From positions 682,001-746,000 of the forward strand of contig NZ_CP020919.1 of the NCBI RefSeq assembly GCF_003076475.1: a stretch of DNA of 64,000 bases, written 5' to 3'. The position numbers and the translations under genes are program-made. The stretch comes from Flavobacterium kingsejongi. GTDB lineage: Bacteria > Bacteroidota > Bacteroidia > Flavobacteriales > Flavobacteriaceae. Every line of letters starts with the position of its first letter. Position 1 is the first letter of the stretch. Shown here piece after piece: positions 55,566 to 64,000 of this stretch. The notes below the pieces were generated by a model. The model did not search any database and was not told where the DNA came from. It worked only from the letters and a program-made list of their open reading frames with translations.

Positions 55566-56440
55566 TTTATAGTTTCATTAAAAACAATGAACAGCTATTC
55601 CCGATTGAAAAAATGTGCAGAGTTCTACAAGTAAGCAATGGAAGTTATTACCGATGGAAAAAACAAATAAATACTGCAAGACAGCAACTAAAAAGCGCCA
55701 TAAAAAAACAGATAGCATTGATTTATTTTCAAACCAAGCAACGATACGGGAGTCCTAGAATAACATTAGAACTTCGAAGCATTGGTTATAAAATTTCAAG
55801 AGTTACAGTTGCAAAGTATATGAAAGAACTTGGCTTGCGAAGTAAATTAAGCAAGAAGTTTAAAGTAACAACCAACTCTAGTCACAATTATTTAGTTGTC
55901 GAAAATGTATTAAACAGAGAGTTTACTGTAAAAATGCCATCAAAGGTTTGGGTTTCAGATATTACATACATCCAAACTAAAGAGGGATTTGTATACCTGA
56001 CCACTATTATGGATTTATACGACAGAAAAATTATAGGCTGGAGTTTGAGCAACGCAATGAGCACTGAGCAAACGACACTTGGAGCTTGGAAAATGGCAAT
56101 TAAAAACCGAGATCTTAAAAATGGTTTGATTTTTCATTCCGACAGAGGTGTCCAATATGCCAGTAAAAAGTTTGTAAATGTTCTTGATTCCTATAAAAAA
56201 ATAACTCGCAGTATGAGCCGTAAAGGAAATTGCTGGGATAATGCTGTAGCCGAAAGTTTCTTCAAATCTTTGAAAACGGAATTGATTTATGGCAACAAAC
56301 TCATTTCTAAAGAACAAATGAAACTGGAAATCTTTGAATACATTGAAATTTGGTACAACAGAAAAAGAAGGCATTCTGCTTTAAATTATGCAACTATTGA
56401 AGAATTCAACAATCAAATTAATTACAAAAATGTAGCTTAA
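55562..56440 (+). CDS. IS3-family transposase OrfB (DDE)
   Basis: 292 aa with rve integrase core. HTH_21 region (KKQIALIYFQTKQRYGSPRI), then DDE residues in VWVSDITYI, FHSDRGVQYAS and NAVAESFFKSLKTE, with the usual WYNRKRRHSALNY ending. Produced alone or as OrfAB by -1 frameshift at the A7 run. Catalytic residues are all present. Confidence 0.95.
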   Translation: MIYSFIKNNEQLFPIEKMCRVLQVSNGSYYRWKKQINTARQQLKSAIKKQIALIYFQTKQRYGSPRITLELRSIGYKISRVTVAKYMKELGLRSKLSKKFKVTTNSSHNYLVVENVLNREFTVKMPSKVWVSDITYIQTKEGFVYLTTIMDLYDRKIIGWSLSNAMSTEQTTLGAWKMAIKNRDLKNGLIFHSDRGVQYASKKFVNVLDSYKKITRSMSRKGNCWDNAVAESFFKSLKTELIYGNKLISKEQMKLEIFEYIEIWYNRKRRHSALNYATIEEFNNQINYKNVA

Positions 56441-56795
56441 CTTACTGTGCAATTTTTGTTTGCATATCCAATACCATTACCTTCGATTTCCTTAACATTT
56501 GTCCAAATTGATTTTTTAAAATCTACATTATGAATGTCAATTTCTTCATCAATGACGGCTACAATGACTGATTGTCCCTTTCTCTTTTTCAACAATTCCC
56601 GATAGGTTTTATCAAGACTTATTCCAGGTATGGTATCTTCAATAATATCTTTATGCTGCCAATTCTCAAGGGATTTAATGTCCAAACGTATATTTTTAGC
56701 TTTCCACGGAGAAGAAGCCAAATCAATATATTTTTTAGGAGCCGTACAATTAATGAATAGAAAACAACAGCATAAAAACATTATTTCTCGCATAA

Positions 56796-58465
56796 CTATC
56801 TCTTCTTTTTCTTCTTCTTTTTCGCCACTTCTTTTGCCATTAGTAACGCATTGTAAGCATTTACCACTTTGCCAGATTTTGACAATTCACTAAAATGAAC
56901 TTTATCATTTGATCCATTCTCTGCTGGACGATTGACCATAATGTCATAGGAAATACCAGATTCCAAAATAATCGATTTGACTTCTGCAGCAGTAAGGGTA
57001 GGGTAATAAGAACGTATCAAGGCGGCTACTCCAGATACTATTGGTGCAGCTAGGGAAGTCCCACTATCAAATTCATATTTATTATTGGCCACAGTTGTAA
57101 AAACATCATGCCCAGGAGCAAATACATCTACATTTTTTTTCCATAATTAGAAAAGTAAGAAACAAACCATTCTTTAGTATAATAGCTAACAGAGCCTACT
57201 TTTATAAAATTCGAACTAATTTCCCGCCCATCTTCATCTACATCAGTAGGAAAATAGGGGTTTACATCCAAATTTACGCTATCGTTTCCTGCACCAGAAA
57301 CCATTAGCACATGGTGCTCTTCGGCATATACTATCGCATCTCTGACCCATTCTTCGCGCAATGAAATGTTCTTACCAAAACTCATATTGATTACTTTCGC
57401 GCCATTATCTACCGCATAACGAATGGCTAAAGCAACATCTTTATCATTTTCATTGCAATAAGCAGCTATAGGCAGTATCATTAATTCAAGGTTATTATAG
57501 ATTCCATTGATCCCAATAGAATTATTTCTGGCAGCTCCTATAACACCTGCTATCTTAGTTCCATGCTGTAATTCTTTAGCTAAAATGCTAACGTTATTAT
57601 TTCCATATTTAATATCGGACAAATCATCCGGATTATCTCCTATAATTATTCGATCATTATAATTTTCGTTGTATATTGTTTTTATCTGATCATCTATTAT
57701 CTGAAAATAATTAAATACATTTTCTGTCGAAATTTGCTGGGTTATATAATTTTTCATAAAAAATATAGCCCCTTCTATATCTTCTTTATGAATCAACGCT
57801 AAACTATCTAATTGCCTTACAGTATATTGATTATTCTTAAAGAAAGGCTGAAGTAATTTTTCTGCATGTTTGTAACCCGCCCGTATTGAATCTCCATATT
57901 TTTTTTCCTCCATAATCACATTATATGATTTCTTATATTCTAATAATGCATTCTGGTATTTTATAAAATTTTTTTGATCCGCTATCGCAATATTTTCTCC
58001 TTTTTTACCTTCAAATTTATTTTTAAAATGTTTTATAATTCGAGAAGATTCCAAATTGCAATATAAAATATTCTCCCCTTTCTGATTACCAATGAAGTTC
58101 CATCCATGTACATCATCAATATAACCATTCCCATCATCATCAATGTCATTATTGGGAATCTCATCAGAATTAACCCATATAATCTCTTTTAAATCCTCGT
58201 GATTAATATCTGTACTTGTATCTATCACAGCAACAAGAATTTTATTTCCTTTCTTATTTTTCAACAATTCCCGATACGCTTTATCAAGGCTTATGCCAGG
58301 GATGGTATCTTCAATAATATCTTTGTGCTGCCAATTCTCGAGGGATTTAATGTCCAAACGTATATTTTTAGCTTTTAACGGATAGGACGTCAAATCAATG
58401 TATTTTTTAGGAGCCGTACAGTTAATGAATAGAAAACTACAGCATAAAAACAATATTTCCCGCAT
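56796..58465 (-). pseudogene. S8-C: subtilase with single-base frameshift
   Basis: Reads MREILFLCCSFLFINC... through Asp (VIDTSTDI), His (QHGTKIAG) and Asn (GAGNDS) to FSNYGKKM, then a stop at about 57128. The frame resumes for the last 98 residues with SGTSLAAP (Ser). At 57133-57140 the coding strand has A8 where paralogues have nine bases (AAAGAAAAA), a -1 change. The 445-aa product lacks the catalytic Ser. It could be a real inactivation, a phase-variable tract or a base-calling error. Confidence 0.85.
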
Positions 58466-58467
58466 AA

Positions 58468-60132
58468 CTATTTCTTCTTTTTTGCTATTTCTTTTGCCAT
58501 TAGTAACGCATTGTAAGCATTTACCACTTTGCCGGATTTGGACAATTCACTAAAATTAATTTTATCTACTGATACGTTCTCGGTAGGACAATAAACCATA
58601 ATATCATAGGTTATTCCCGATTCTAATATAATCTTCTTAATTTCAGGTGCCGTAAGCGAGGGATAATAAGAGCGCAACAAGGCTGCAATCCCAGATACTA
58701 TTGGAGTTGAGAATGAAGTTCCTATTTCCAATTCATATTTGTTTCCTGCAGAGGTAGTATATATATCGTGACCAGGAGCAAAAACATCTACATTTTTCTT
58801 TCCATAATTGGAAAAATAAGACGCTAACCATTCTTCCGGATAATAAGAGGAAGACCCTACCTTAATAAAATTATCACTGATTTCTGTACCATCATAGTTC
58901 TCATCATTAGGATAGAACATTAATGCATCCAAATCGGTACTTTCATTTCCAGCCGCACACACAATCAGGACATCATGTTCTGCTGCATAGCGAATGGCAT
59001 CCTGTACCCAGTCGGGGTGTAAGGATTGTTGTTTTCCTAAACTAATATTAATAATTTGAGCCCCATTGTCCACGGCATATCGAATGGCTAATGCTACATC
59101 CTTATCATGTTCACTACTGTATGCTTTAACGCATAAAGCCATTAATGCTACATTGTTTGTAACTCCCTTAATCCCTAATTCATTGTTTCGTGTAGCAGCA
59201 ATCAAGCCCGCTACTTTAGTACTATGATTCAGAATTGCTGCGTTTTTAAAAACATTATTATTCCCATAGTGAATATCGGATAAATCCTCCGGATCATCCC
59301 CCTGAATTTCCCGATCAATATAATTATCATTTAATATGGTAGCGATTTTCGCCTCCACATCCTTATTGTAATTTGCTATCCACTCTGCTGAAAAATTATA
59401 TTTGATATAATCCATCATATACTCTATATCATCACTATAGTCTTTGTTATCTTTATATAGCGTATAAATACTGTCTAATTTTGATGTCGTATAGTTTTGT
59501 TCCGGAAAAATTTTCTTCAATGTATTTACTGATTTTTTATATCCTTCAACTAAAGATTTACCGTATTTTTTTTCTCCCATCAACTTATCATAACTTTCTT
59601 TATAATGGGTTAATGCTTGTTGATATTGTAAAAAAACATCAATATCCTGCACTAAAACATCCTCTTGTTTTACATTTTGGAATTGACTTTGGAACTTTCT
59701 GATGATTCGTGTGGATTCCAAATTGGAATAAATGATATTCCCTCCTTGTTGATTTCCTAAAAAATTCCATCCGTGTATATCATCAATGTATCCATTATCA
59801 TCATCATCGATACCATTATCTGGTATTTCATTTGGATTAATCCAAATAGCATCTTTTAAATCCTCGTGGAAAATATCCATTTCAGTATCAATAATGGCAA
59901 CAACTACTGTCTTGCCTTTTTTATCTTTTAATAGTTCCCGATAGGCTTTATCAAGACTTATTCCCGGGATAGTATCTTCAATGATATCTTTATGCTGCCA
60001 ACTTTTAATATCCTCATGATTAATTCGAATATTTTTAGCTTTTAACGGATAGGACGTCAAATCAATATATTTTTTAGGAGCCGTACAATTTACAATTAGA
60101 AAACAACAGCATAAAAAGAATATTTCCCGCAT
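58468..60132 (-). CDS. S8-D: subtilisin-like lipoprotein peptidase
   Basis: 554 aa from the ATG at 60132 (a GTG at 60135 overlaps the upstream stop). Lipoprotein signal MREIFFLCCCFLIVNC, conserved WQHKDIIEDTIPGISLDKAY, Asp82 (AIIDTEMDI), His about 303 (NHSTKVAG), Asn in CAAGNES and Ser in IGTSFSTP. Note HST instead of HGT after the catalytic His. The long helical insert between Asp and His is present. Ends MAKEIAKKKK. 2-nt gaps on both sides. Intact. Confidence 0.9.
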   Translation of the reverse strand: MREIFFLCCCFLIVNCTAPKKYIDLTSYPLKAKNIRINHEDIKSWQHKDIIEDTIPGISLDKAYRELLKDKKGKTVVVAIIDTEMDIFHEDLKDAIWINPNEIPDNGIDDDDNGYIDDIHGWNFLGNQQGGNIIYSNLESTRIIRKFQSQFQNVKQEDVLVQDIDVFLQYQQALTHYKESYDKLMGEKKYGKSLVEGYKKSVNTLKKIFPEQNYTTSKLDSIYTLYKDNKDYSDDIEYMMDYIKYNFSAEWIANYNKDVEAKIATILNDNYIDREIQGDDPEDLSDIHYGNNNVFKNAAILNHSTKVAGLIAATRNNELGIKGVTNNVALMALCVKAYSSEHDKDVALAIRYAVDNGAQIINISLGKQQSLHPDWVQDAIRYAAEHDVLIVCAAGNESTDLDALMFYPNDENYDGTEISDNFIKVGSSSYYPEEWLASYFSNYGKKNVDVFAPGHDIYTTSAGNKYELEIGTSFSTPIVSGIAALLRSYYPSLTAPEIKKIILESGITYDIMVYCPTENVSVDKINFSELSKSGKVVNAYNALLMAKEIAKKKK

Positions 60133-60134
60133 CA

Positions 60135-61804
60135 CTATCTTTTCTTTTTCTTCTTTTTTGCTACTTCTTTTGCCATTAGTAACGCATTGTAGGCGTTTAC
60201 TACTTTGCCGGATTTGGACAATTCACTAAACGGTTTTAATGTACCTTCAGTCGCTCCGGGCACTTGAACATTGATCGGAATAGAAAGCCCCGAATCCATA
60301 AGGATATGCTTGACCTCTGAAGCAGAAAGGTTTGGGTAATAAGACCAAATTAATGCCGCAATTCCTGACACTATTGGAGTAGAAAAAGAAGTTCCTTCTA
60401 CATAGTCATATTCATCCCCAGGTAAGGTGGTATATATATTCTCTCCGGGAGCAAAAAGATCAACATGCTCTTTACTATAATTTGAAAATGAAGAAATGAG
60501 CTTTTCATTAAGATTATAAGAAATGGAGCCCACTTTTAAAAAATTATCACTAACTTCTATAGTAGTATAATCACTATCATTGGGATAGAAAGGGCTATCC
60601 AAATTTATATTTTTACTACCGTTTCCTGATCCACTAACAATCAATACGTTTTTTTGCGCTGCGTATTTTATAGCGTCAAGTACCCATACTTCATTGAGAG
60701 ACAACTCTTTTCCAAAACTCATATTAATCACCTTAGCACCATTATCAACAGCATATCTTATTGCTAAGGCAATGTCTTTATCATTTTCATTTCCAAATCC
60801 TGCAATACTAAGTGGCATAATTGCAATATCATCAGATATACCCTTAATACCTATCTTGTTCGATCTTTGTGCAGCTAACACACCCGATACTTTTGTGGCA
60901 TGTTTTAAAATATTCAAATTTGCAGTCAACACATTATTTCCATATCCGATATCGTCAATATTTTCTGGATTATCTCCCGTTATTATTCTATCATTATAAT
61001 CTATATTAATGCATTTATTGATTTTTTCATCTACATCGTATTTATAATTAACTATCCATTCATTTGTTAAGCCATATCTAAGACAATCCGTTAATAATAA
61101 ATATGTTTCGCTAATACCTTATCAGTATTTTGATATACACTGTATAAGCTATCCAATTTCGCTAATTCATATTTTTCATTAGGAAAAAATTTCTTTACAG
61201 CATCTTTCGCTTTTTGAAACCCGATTGGAAGATATACTATATAATCCAACTCTTCTTTCATGTCTTTTTTAAGTACAGCATATTCTTTCAATGCCTTTTT
61301 ATATAAAATAAAATTTTTATCTTTTATACTATCCCCATCCTTAAAATCTTTAAATTTATACCCGAATTTTCGAATTATCCGAACAGATTCCATATTAGCA
61401 TAAATAATATGCTCCCCTTTTGAATTTCCTATAAAATTCCAACCTTGAACATCGTCAATATAACCATTAGCATCATCATCAATGCCATTATTAGGTATTT
61501 CATTTTCATTAATCCAAAACTGATTCTTTAAATCTTGATGCCCAGCATCTACAACTTCATCTATAACTGCAACAATAATTTTATTCCCCTTTTTGTTTTT
61601 CAATAACTCACGATACGCTTTGTCAAGGCTTATTCCCGGAATAGTATCTTCAATAATATCTTTATGCTGCCAGTTTTTACTTTCCTCTCGATTAACTGAA
61701 ACATTTTTAGCTTTCCACGGAGAGGAAGCCAAATCAATATATTTTTTAGGAGCCGTACAATTAATGAATAGAAAACAACAGCATAAAAACATTATTTCTC
61801 GCAT
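60135..61804 (-). pseudogene. S8-E: subtilase with single-base frameshift
   Basis: Starts MREIMFLCCCFLFINC with Asp in VIDEVVDA and runs 237 codons to AKHIYY before a stop at about 61091. One missing base near 61091-61093 (TATTAAC for TATTTAAC) explains it: the other frame then reads LTDCLRYGLTNEW... through His (KHATKVSG), Asn (GSGNGS) and Ser (EGTSFSTP) to a Lys-rich end. With one base restored the gene is 557 codons. The Asp motif is also weak (DA instead of DI). Confidence 0.85.
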
Positions 61805-61806
61805 AA

Positions 61807-63489
61807 CTATCTCTTCTTTTTCTTCTTCTTTTTCGCCCCTTCTTTTGCCATTAGTAACGCATTGTAAGCGTTTACGACTTTGCCAGATTTTGACAATTCA
61901 CTAAAATGAATTTTATCATTTGATCCATTCTCTGCTGGACGATTGACCATAATGTCATAGGAGATACCAGATTCCAAAATAATCGATTTGACTTCTGCCG
62001 CAGTAAGTGTAGGGTAATAAGAACGTATCAAGGCAGCTACTCCAGATACTATTGGTGCGGATAAGGAAGTGCCACTATCAAATTCATATTTATTATTTGC
62101 TATTGTTGTAAATAGATCATGGCCGGGAGCAAATACATCCACATTTCCCTTTCCATAATTAGAAAAGTAAGAAACAAACCACTCGTTAATATAATAGCTA
62201 ATAGAGCCTACTTTTATAAAATTATGGCTTATTTCTGTACCATCGTGTTTCTCATCATTAGGATAGAGCGTGATCCCATCCAAATCGGTACTCTCATTTC
62301 CTGCTGCGCATACAATCAGGACATCATGTTCCGCTGCATACCGAATGGCTCCCTGTATCCAATCGGGATGTAACGATTGCCGTTTCCCTAAACTAATATT
62401 AATAATTTGAGCCCCATTGTCCACAGCATACCGAATGGCTAAGGCTACATCCTTATCATGTTCACTACTATATGCTTTTACGCATAAAGCCATTAATGTG
62501 ACATTGTTAGTAACTCCCTTAATTCCTAATTCATTGTTTCGCGTAGCAGCAATCAGGCCCGCTACTTTAGTACTATGATTAAAAATTGCTGCGTTTTTAA
62601 AAACATTATTATTCCCATAGTGAATATCGGATAAATCCTTTGGATCATCGCCTTGAATTTTCCTATCTTCGTAATTATCATTTAATATGGTAGCAATCTT
62701 CTCATCTATATCTTTATTATAATTTGAAATCCACTCTGCTGAAAGATTATATTTAATATAATCTTTCATATAATAGATATCAGCACTATATTCCTTGTTC
62801 TCTTTGTATAAAGCATAAATACTATCTAATTTTGATAGCGTATAGTTTTGTTCTGGAAAAAACTTACTCAATGTATTTACTGATTTTTTATATCCCTCAG
62901 TTAAAAACACTCCATATTTTTTTTCCTCTATCAACTTATCATAATTCTCTTTATAATGGATCAATGCCTTTTGATACTGTAAAAAGTCTTCAATATCCTG
63001 CTCTAAAACATCCTCTTGTTTTACATTCTGGAATTGACTTTGGAACTTTCTGATGATTCGTGTGGATTCCAAATTGGAATAAATGATATTCCCTCCTTGT
63101 TGATTTCCTAAAAAATTCCATCCGTGTATATCATCAATGTATCCATTATCATCATCATCGATACCATTATCTGGTATTTCATTTGGATTAATCCAAATAG
63201 CATCTTTTAAATCCTCGTGGAAAATATCCATTTCAGTATCAATAATGGCAACAACTACTGTCTTGCCTTTTTTATCTTTTAATAGTTCCCGATAGGCTTT
63301 ATCAAGACTTATTCCCGGGATAGTATCTTCAATAATATCTTTGTGCTGCCAATCGTTCCTGTAAGTAATAGGAGGATTCTTTTTTTTTTGTAATTTAATA
63401 TTATCCAATAATGTGATATATTCTTTTGTTTGAGTGCAACTAAACAAAAGAAGCGACATTATAATTAAAATAATTCCATCTTTATTCAT
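61807..63489 (-). CDS. S8-F: subtilisin-like lipoprotein peptidase, first of the array
   Basis: 560 aa. Its signal peptide differs from the others (IILIIMSLLLFSCTQ, Cys18). From WQHKDIIEDTIPGISLDKAY on it matches S8-D almost exactly to about residue 162. Asp84 (AIIDTEMDI), His305 (NHSTKVAG), Asn398 (CAAGNES), Ser475 (SGTSLSAP). The last 90 residues match S8-C instead (IILESGISYDIMVN). A peptide gene lies 15 nt upstream. Ends KKKKKKKR-like. Intact and the promoter-proximal peptidase. Confidence 0.9.
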   Translation of the reverse strand: MNKDGIILIIMSLLLFSCTQTKEYITLLDNIKLQKKKNPPITYRNDWQHKDIIEDTIPGISLDKAYRELLKDKKGKTVVVAIIDTEMDIFHEDLKDAIWINPNEIPDNGIDDDDNGYIDDIHGWNFLGNQQGGNIIYSNLESTRIIRKFQSQFQNVKQEDVLEQDIEDFLQYQKALIHYKENYDKLIEEKKYGVFLTEGYKKSVNTLSKFFPEQNYTLSKLDSIYALYKENKEYSADIYYMKDYIKYNLSAEWISNYNKDIDEKIATILNDNYEDRKIQGDDPKDLSDIHYGNNNVFKNAAIFNHSTKVAGLIAATRNNELGIKGVTNNVTLMALCVKAYSSEHDKDVALAIRYAVDNGAQIINISLGKRQSLHPDWIQGAIRYAAEHDVLIVCAAGNESTDLDGITLYPNDEKHDGTEISHNFIKVGSISYYINEWFVSYFSNYGKGNVDVFAPGHDLFTTIANNKYEFDSGTSLSAPIVSGVAALIRSYYPTLTAAEVKSIILESGISYDIMVNRPAENGSNDKIHFSELSKSGKVVNAYNALLMAKEGAKKKKKKKR

Positions 63490-63504
63490 AGAAAAAACAT
63501 TAAA

Positions 63505-63738
63505 TTATCTCGTTAACCCAATAGTAACTTTTTGTGTATCTGGTTTAGTCGGTGTCTCAGGTTCTGGAGAATTTGTAGGAGTTGTAGGATTTGGATTTAG
63601 CATGGTTGTTGATGTCTTGGATGTAGTAATATCTCCTGTTCCATCTCCTCCTTTAATTGCTTTTAAATTATCAAATTTGGCTATTTGCATTTTATCTAAT
63701 GTTAATTTACCGCTTTTCATCATTAATGTTTTTTTCAT
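63505..63738 (-). CDS. GG-leader peptide 2 (natural-product-precursor type)
   Basis: 77 aa from the ATG at 63738. The leader GKLTLDKMQIAKFDNLKAI ends KGGDGTG, identical to peptide 1 over DKMQIAKFDNLK. The core is Thr/Pro/Ser-rich, with repeated Thr-Pro pairs, no Cys, and ends TQKVTIGLTR. Opens module 2, 15 nt before S8-F. Without Cys it cannot form lanthionines. Confidence 0.75.
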   Translation of the reverse strand: MKKTLMMKSGKLTLDKMQIAKFDNLKAIKGGDGTGDITTSKTSTTMLNPNPTTPTNSPEPETPTKPDTQKVTIGLTR

Positions 63739-63756
63739 TTTAAAATTTTTTAAACG

Positions 63757-63763
63757 CAAACTA
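63757..63763 (-). promoter_or_regulatory. Putative -7 box of peptide 2
   Basis: On the minus strand TTTAGTTTGCG, matching TTTAGTTTGTG of the peptide 1 promoter, 18 bases before the ATG. No clear -33 element. Confidence 0.4.
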
Positions 63764-63866
63764 AATCTAATTCTTCTTATTGAAGTGATTTAAACTTTTT
63801 TTAGAATTAAAAAAGGGTTGTCGATATTTGTGTCGCTAAACATACAATTATCAAAACCAACCCTTT

Positions 63867-64000
63867 ATGTACAGTGTACTTGACAAAGATACAATAGAAT
63901 TGGAAATTGTTGCATATATACCTAAAGCCCGTCGTGGATTTCCTGTAACAGTTCCATTATCAGAAGTGATAAATGCTATACTCTACAAACTTAAAACGGG
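63867..64000 (+). CDS. IS5-type transposase, N-terminal fragment (cut by window edge)
   Basis: The frame MYSVLDKDTIELEIVAYIPK...RRGFPVTVPLSEVINAILY...KLKTG is open to the window end. The RRGF/INAILYKLKTG pattern is the N-terminus of IS5-family (IS4/IS1031-like) transposases common in Bacteroidota. The inverted sequence AAGGGTTG (63814-63821) and CAACCCTT just upstream suggests the element's left end is near 63810. Family call from recall. Confidence 0.6.
   Translation, partial: MYSVLDKDTIELEIVAYIPKARRGFPVTVPLSEVINAILYKLKT

Larger units (their letters stand above)
55210..56470 (+). mobile_element. IS3-family (IS150-like) insertion sequence
   Basis: 1,261 bp bounded by imperfect inverted repeats (55210-55244 and 56436-56470, 26 of 35 positions identical, both starting TGGA[CT]ATGC) and flanked by a 3-bp direct repeat ATA (55207-55209, 56471-56473). 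It carries orfA and orfB in overlapping frames and lies inside S8-B, transcribed opposite to it. Ends and coding genes are intact, so it may be mobile. Confidence 0.93.
53865..56793 (-). pseudogene. S8-B: subtilase gene split by an IS3-family insertion
   Basis: The N-terminal piece (from ATG 56793: MREIMFLCCCFLFINC, Asp in VIDEEIDI) and the C-terminal piece (to 53865: LEHGTTVVG with His, SSAGNGG, NGTSYSTP with Ser) are separated by 55210-56470. Removing the element and one ATA copy restores 1,665 bp, or 554 aa, reading EIEGNGIDDDGNGYVDD through the junction. The Asp and His/Ser are now on different frames. Ends in a Lys-rich tail. Last gene of module 2. Confidence 0.93.

Noticed and set aside
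51326..63738. Class I lanthipeptide cluster
   Set aside because: The leaders fit the broad family but there is no LanB, LanC or C39 transporter, and the cores carry one or no Cys.

Overview
The window looks like a chromosomal segment of a Flavobacterium-type member of the Bacteroidota. Supporting signs are PorP/SprF and PorE-like type IX secretion parts, MuiA, DUF3667 and ABC-permease/M1 proteins, a GH92 glycosidase, AT-rich intergenic DNA, TAnnTTTG -7 promoter boxes, and starts without Shine-Dalgarno sites.

Layout. 0-12.4 kb: envelope and secreted proteins (beta-barrel, MuiA, EEP-family nuclease/phosphatase, PorE-like OmpA protein, PorP/SprF, DUF4932 and DUF3667 proteins), two small enzymes and intrinsic terminators. 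12.5-16 kb: an AT-rich accessory patch bordered by a CAU tRNA. It holds a Cys-rich lipoprotein with a two-helix membrane partner, and a lipoprotein with a plant-type ferredoxin fold that has lost three of its four cluster cysteines. 16-49 kb: mostly conserved chromosome: methylmalonyl-CoA epimerase, rbfA, a LolC/E-type permease, MATE, dusB, an ankyrin pair, lepA, an ABC permease fused to an M1 peptidase, thiL, a TPR histidine kinase/LuxR regulator pair, a LytTR regulator, TerC, glycyl-tRNA synthetase, comF, an OhrR-Ohr peroxide operon and GH92. 49.5-63.8 kb: the most unusual part, all on the minus strand apart from the mobile element.

The 49.5-63.8 kb locus has two modules, each made of a short double-glycine leader peptide gene followed by subtilisin-like (S8) lipoprotein peptidase genes. 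Module 1 has one peptide and one S8 gene. A membrane-anchored TPR/AraC regulator lies just upstream, separated by a 40-bp near-perfect palindrome that abuts the peptide promoter. Module 2 has one peptide followed by five tandem S8 paralogues joined by identical 2-nt gaps. The two leaders are nearly identical (LDKMQIAKFDNLK..I.GGDG) while the cores differ. The paralogues are mosaics of one another. Two carry single-base frameshifts, and one is split by a 1,261-bp IS3-family element with a 3-bp target duplication. No RiPP modification enzyme or peptide exporter is present in the window. An IS5-type transposase begins at the right edge.

Functional picture (inference): small secreted GG-leader peptides are co-expressed with surface or periplasmic S8 lipoproteins under a locally encoded regulator, and the peptidase array diversifies by duplication, conversion and inactivation. 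The remaining genes are housekeeping, envelope and stress functions.
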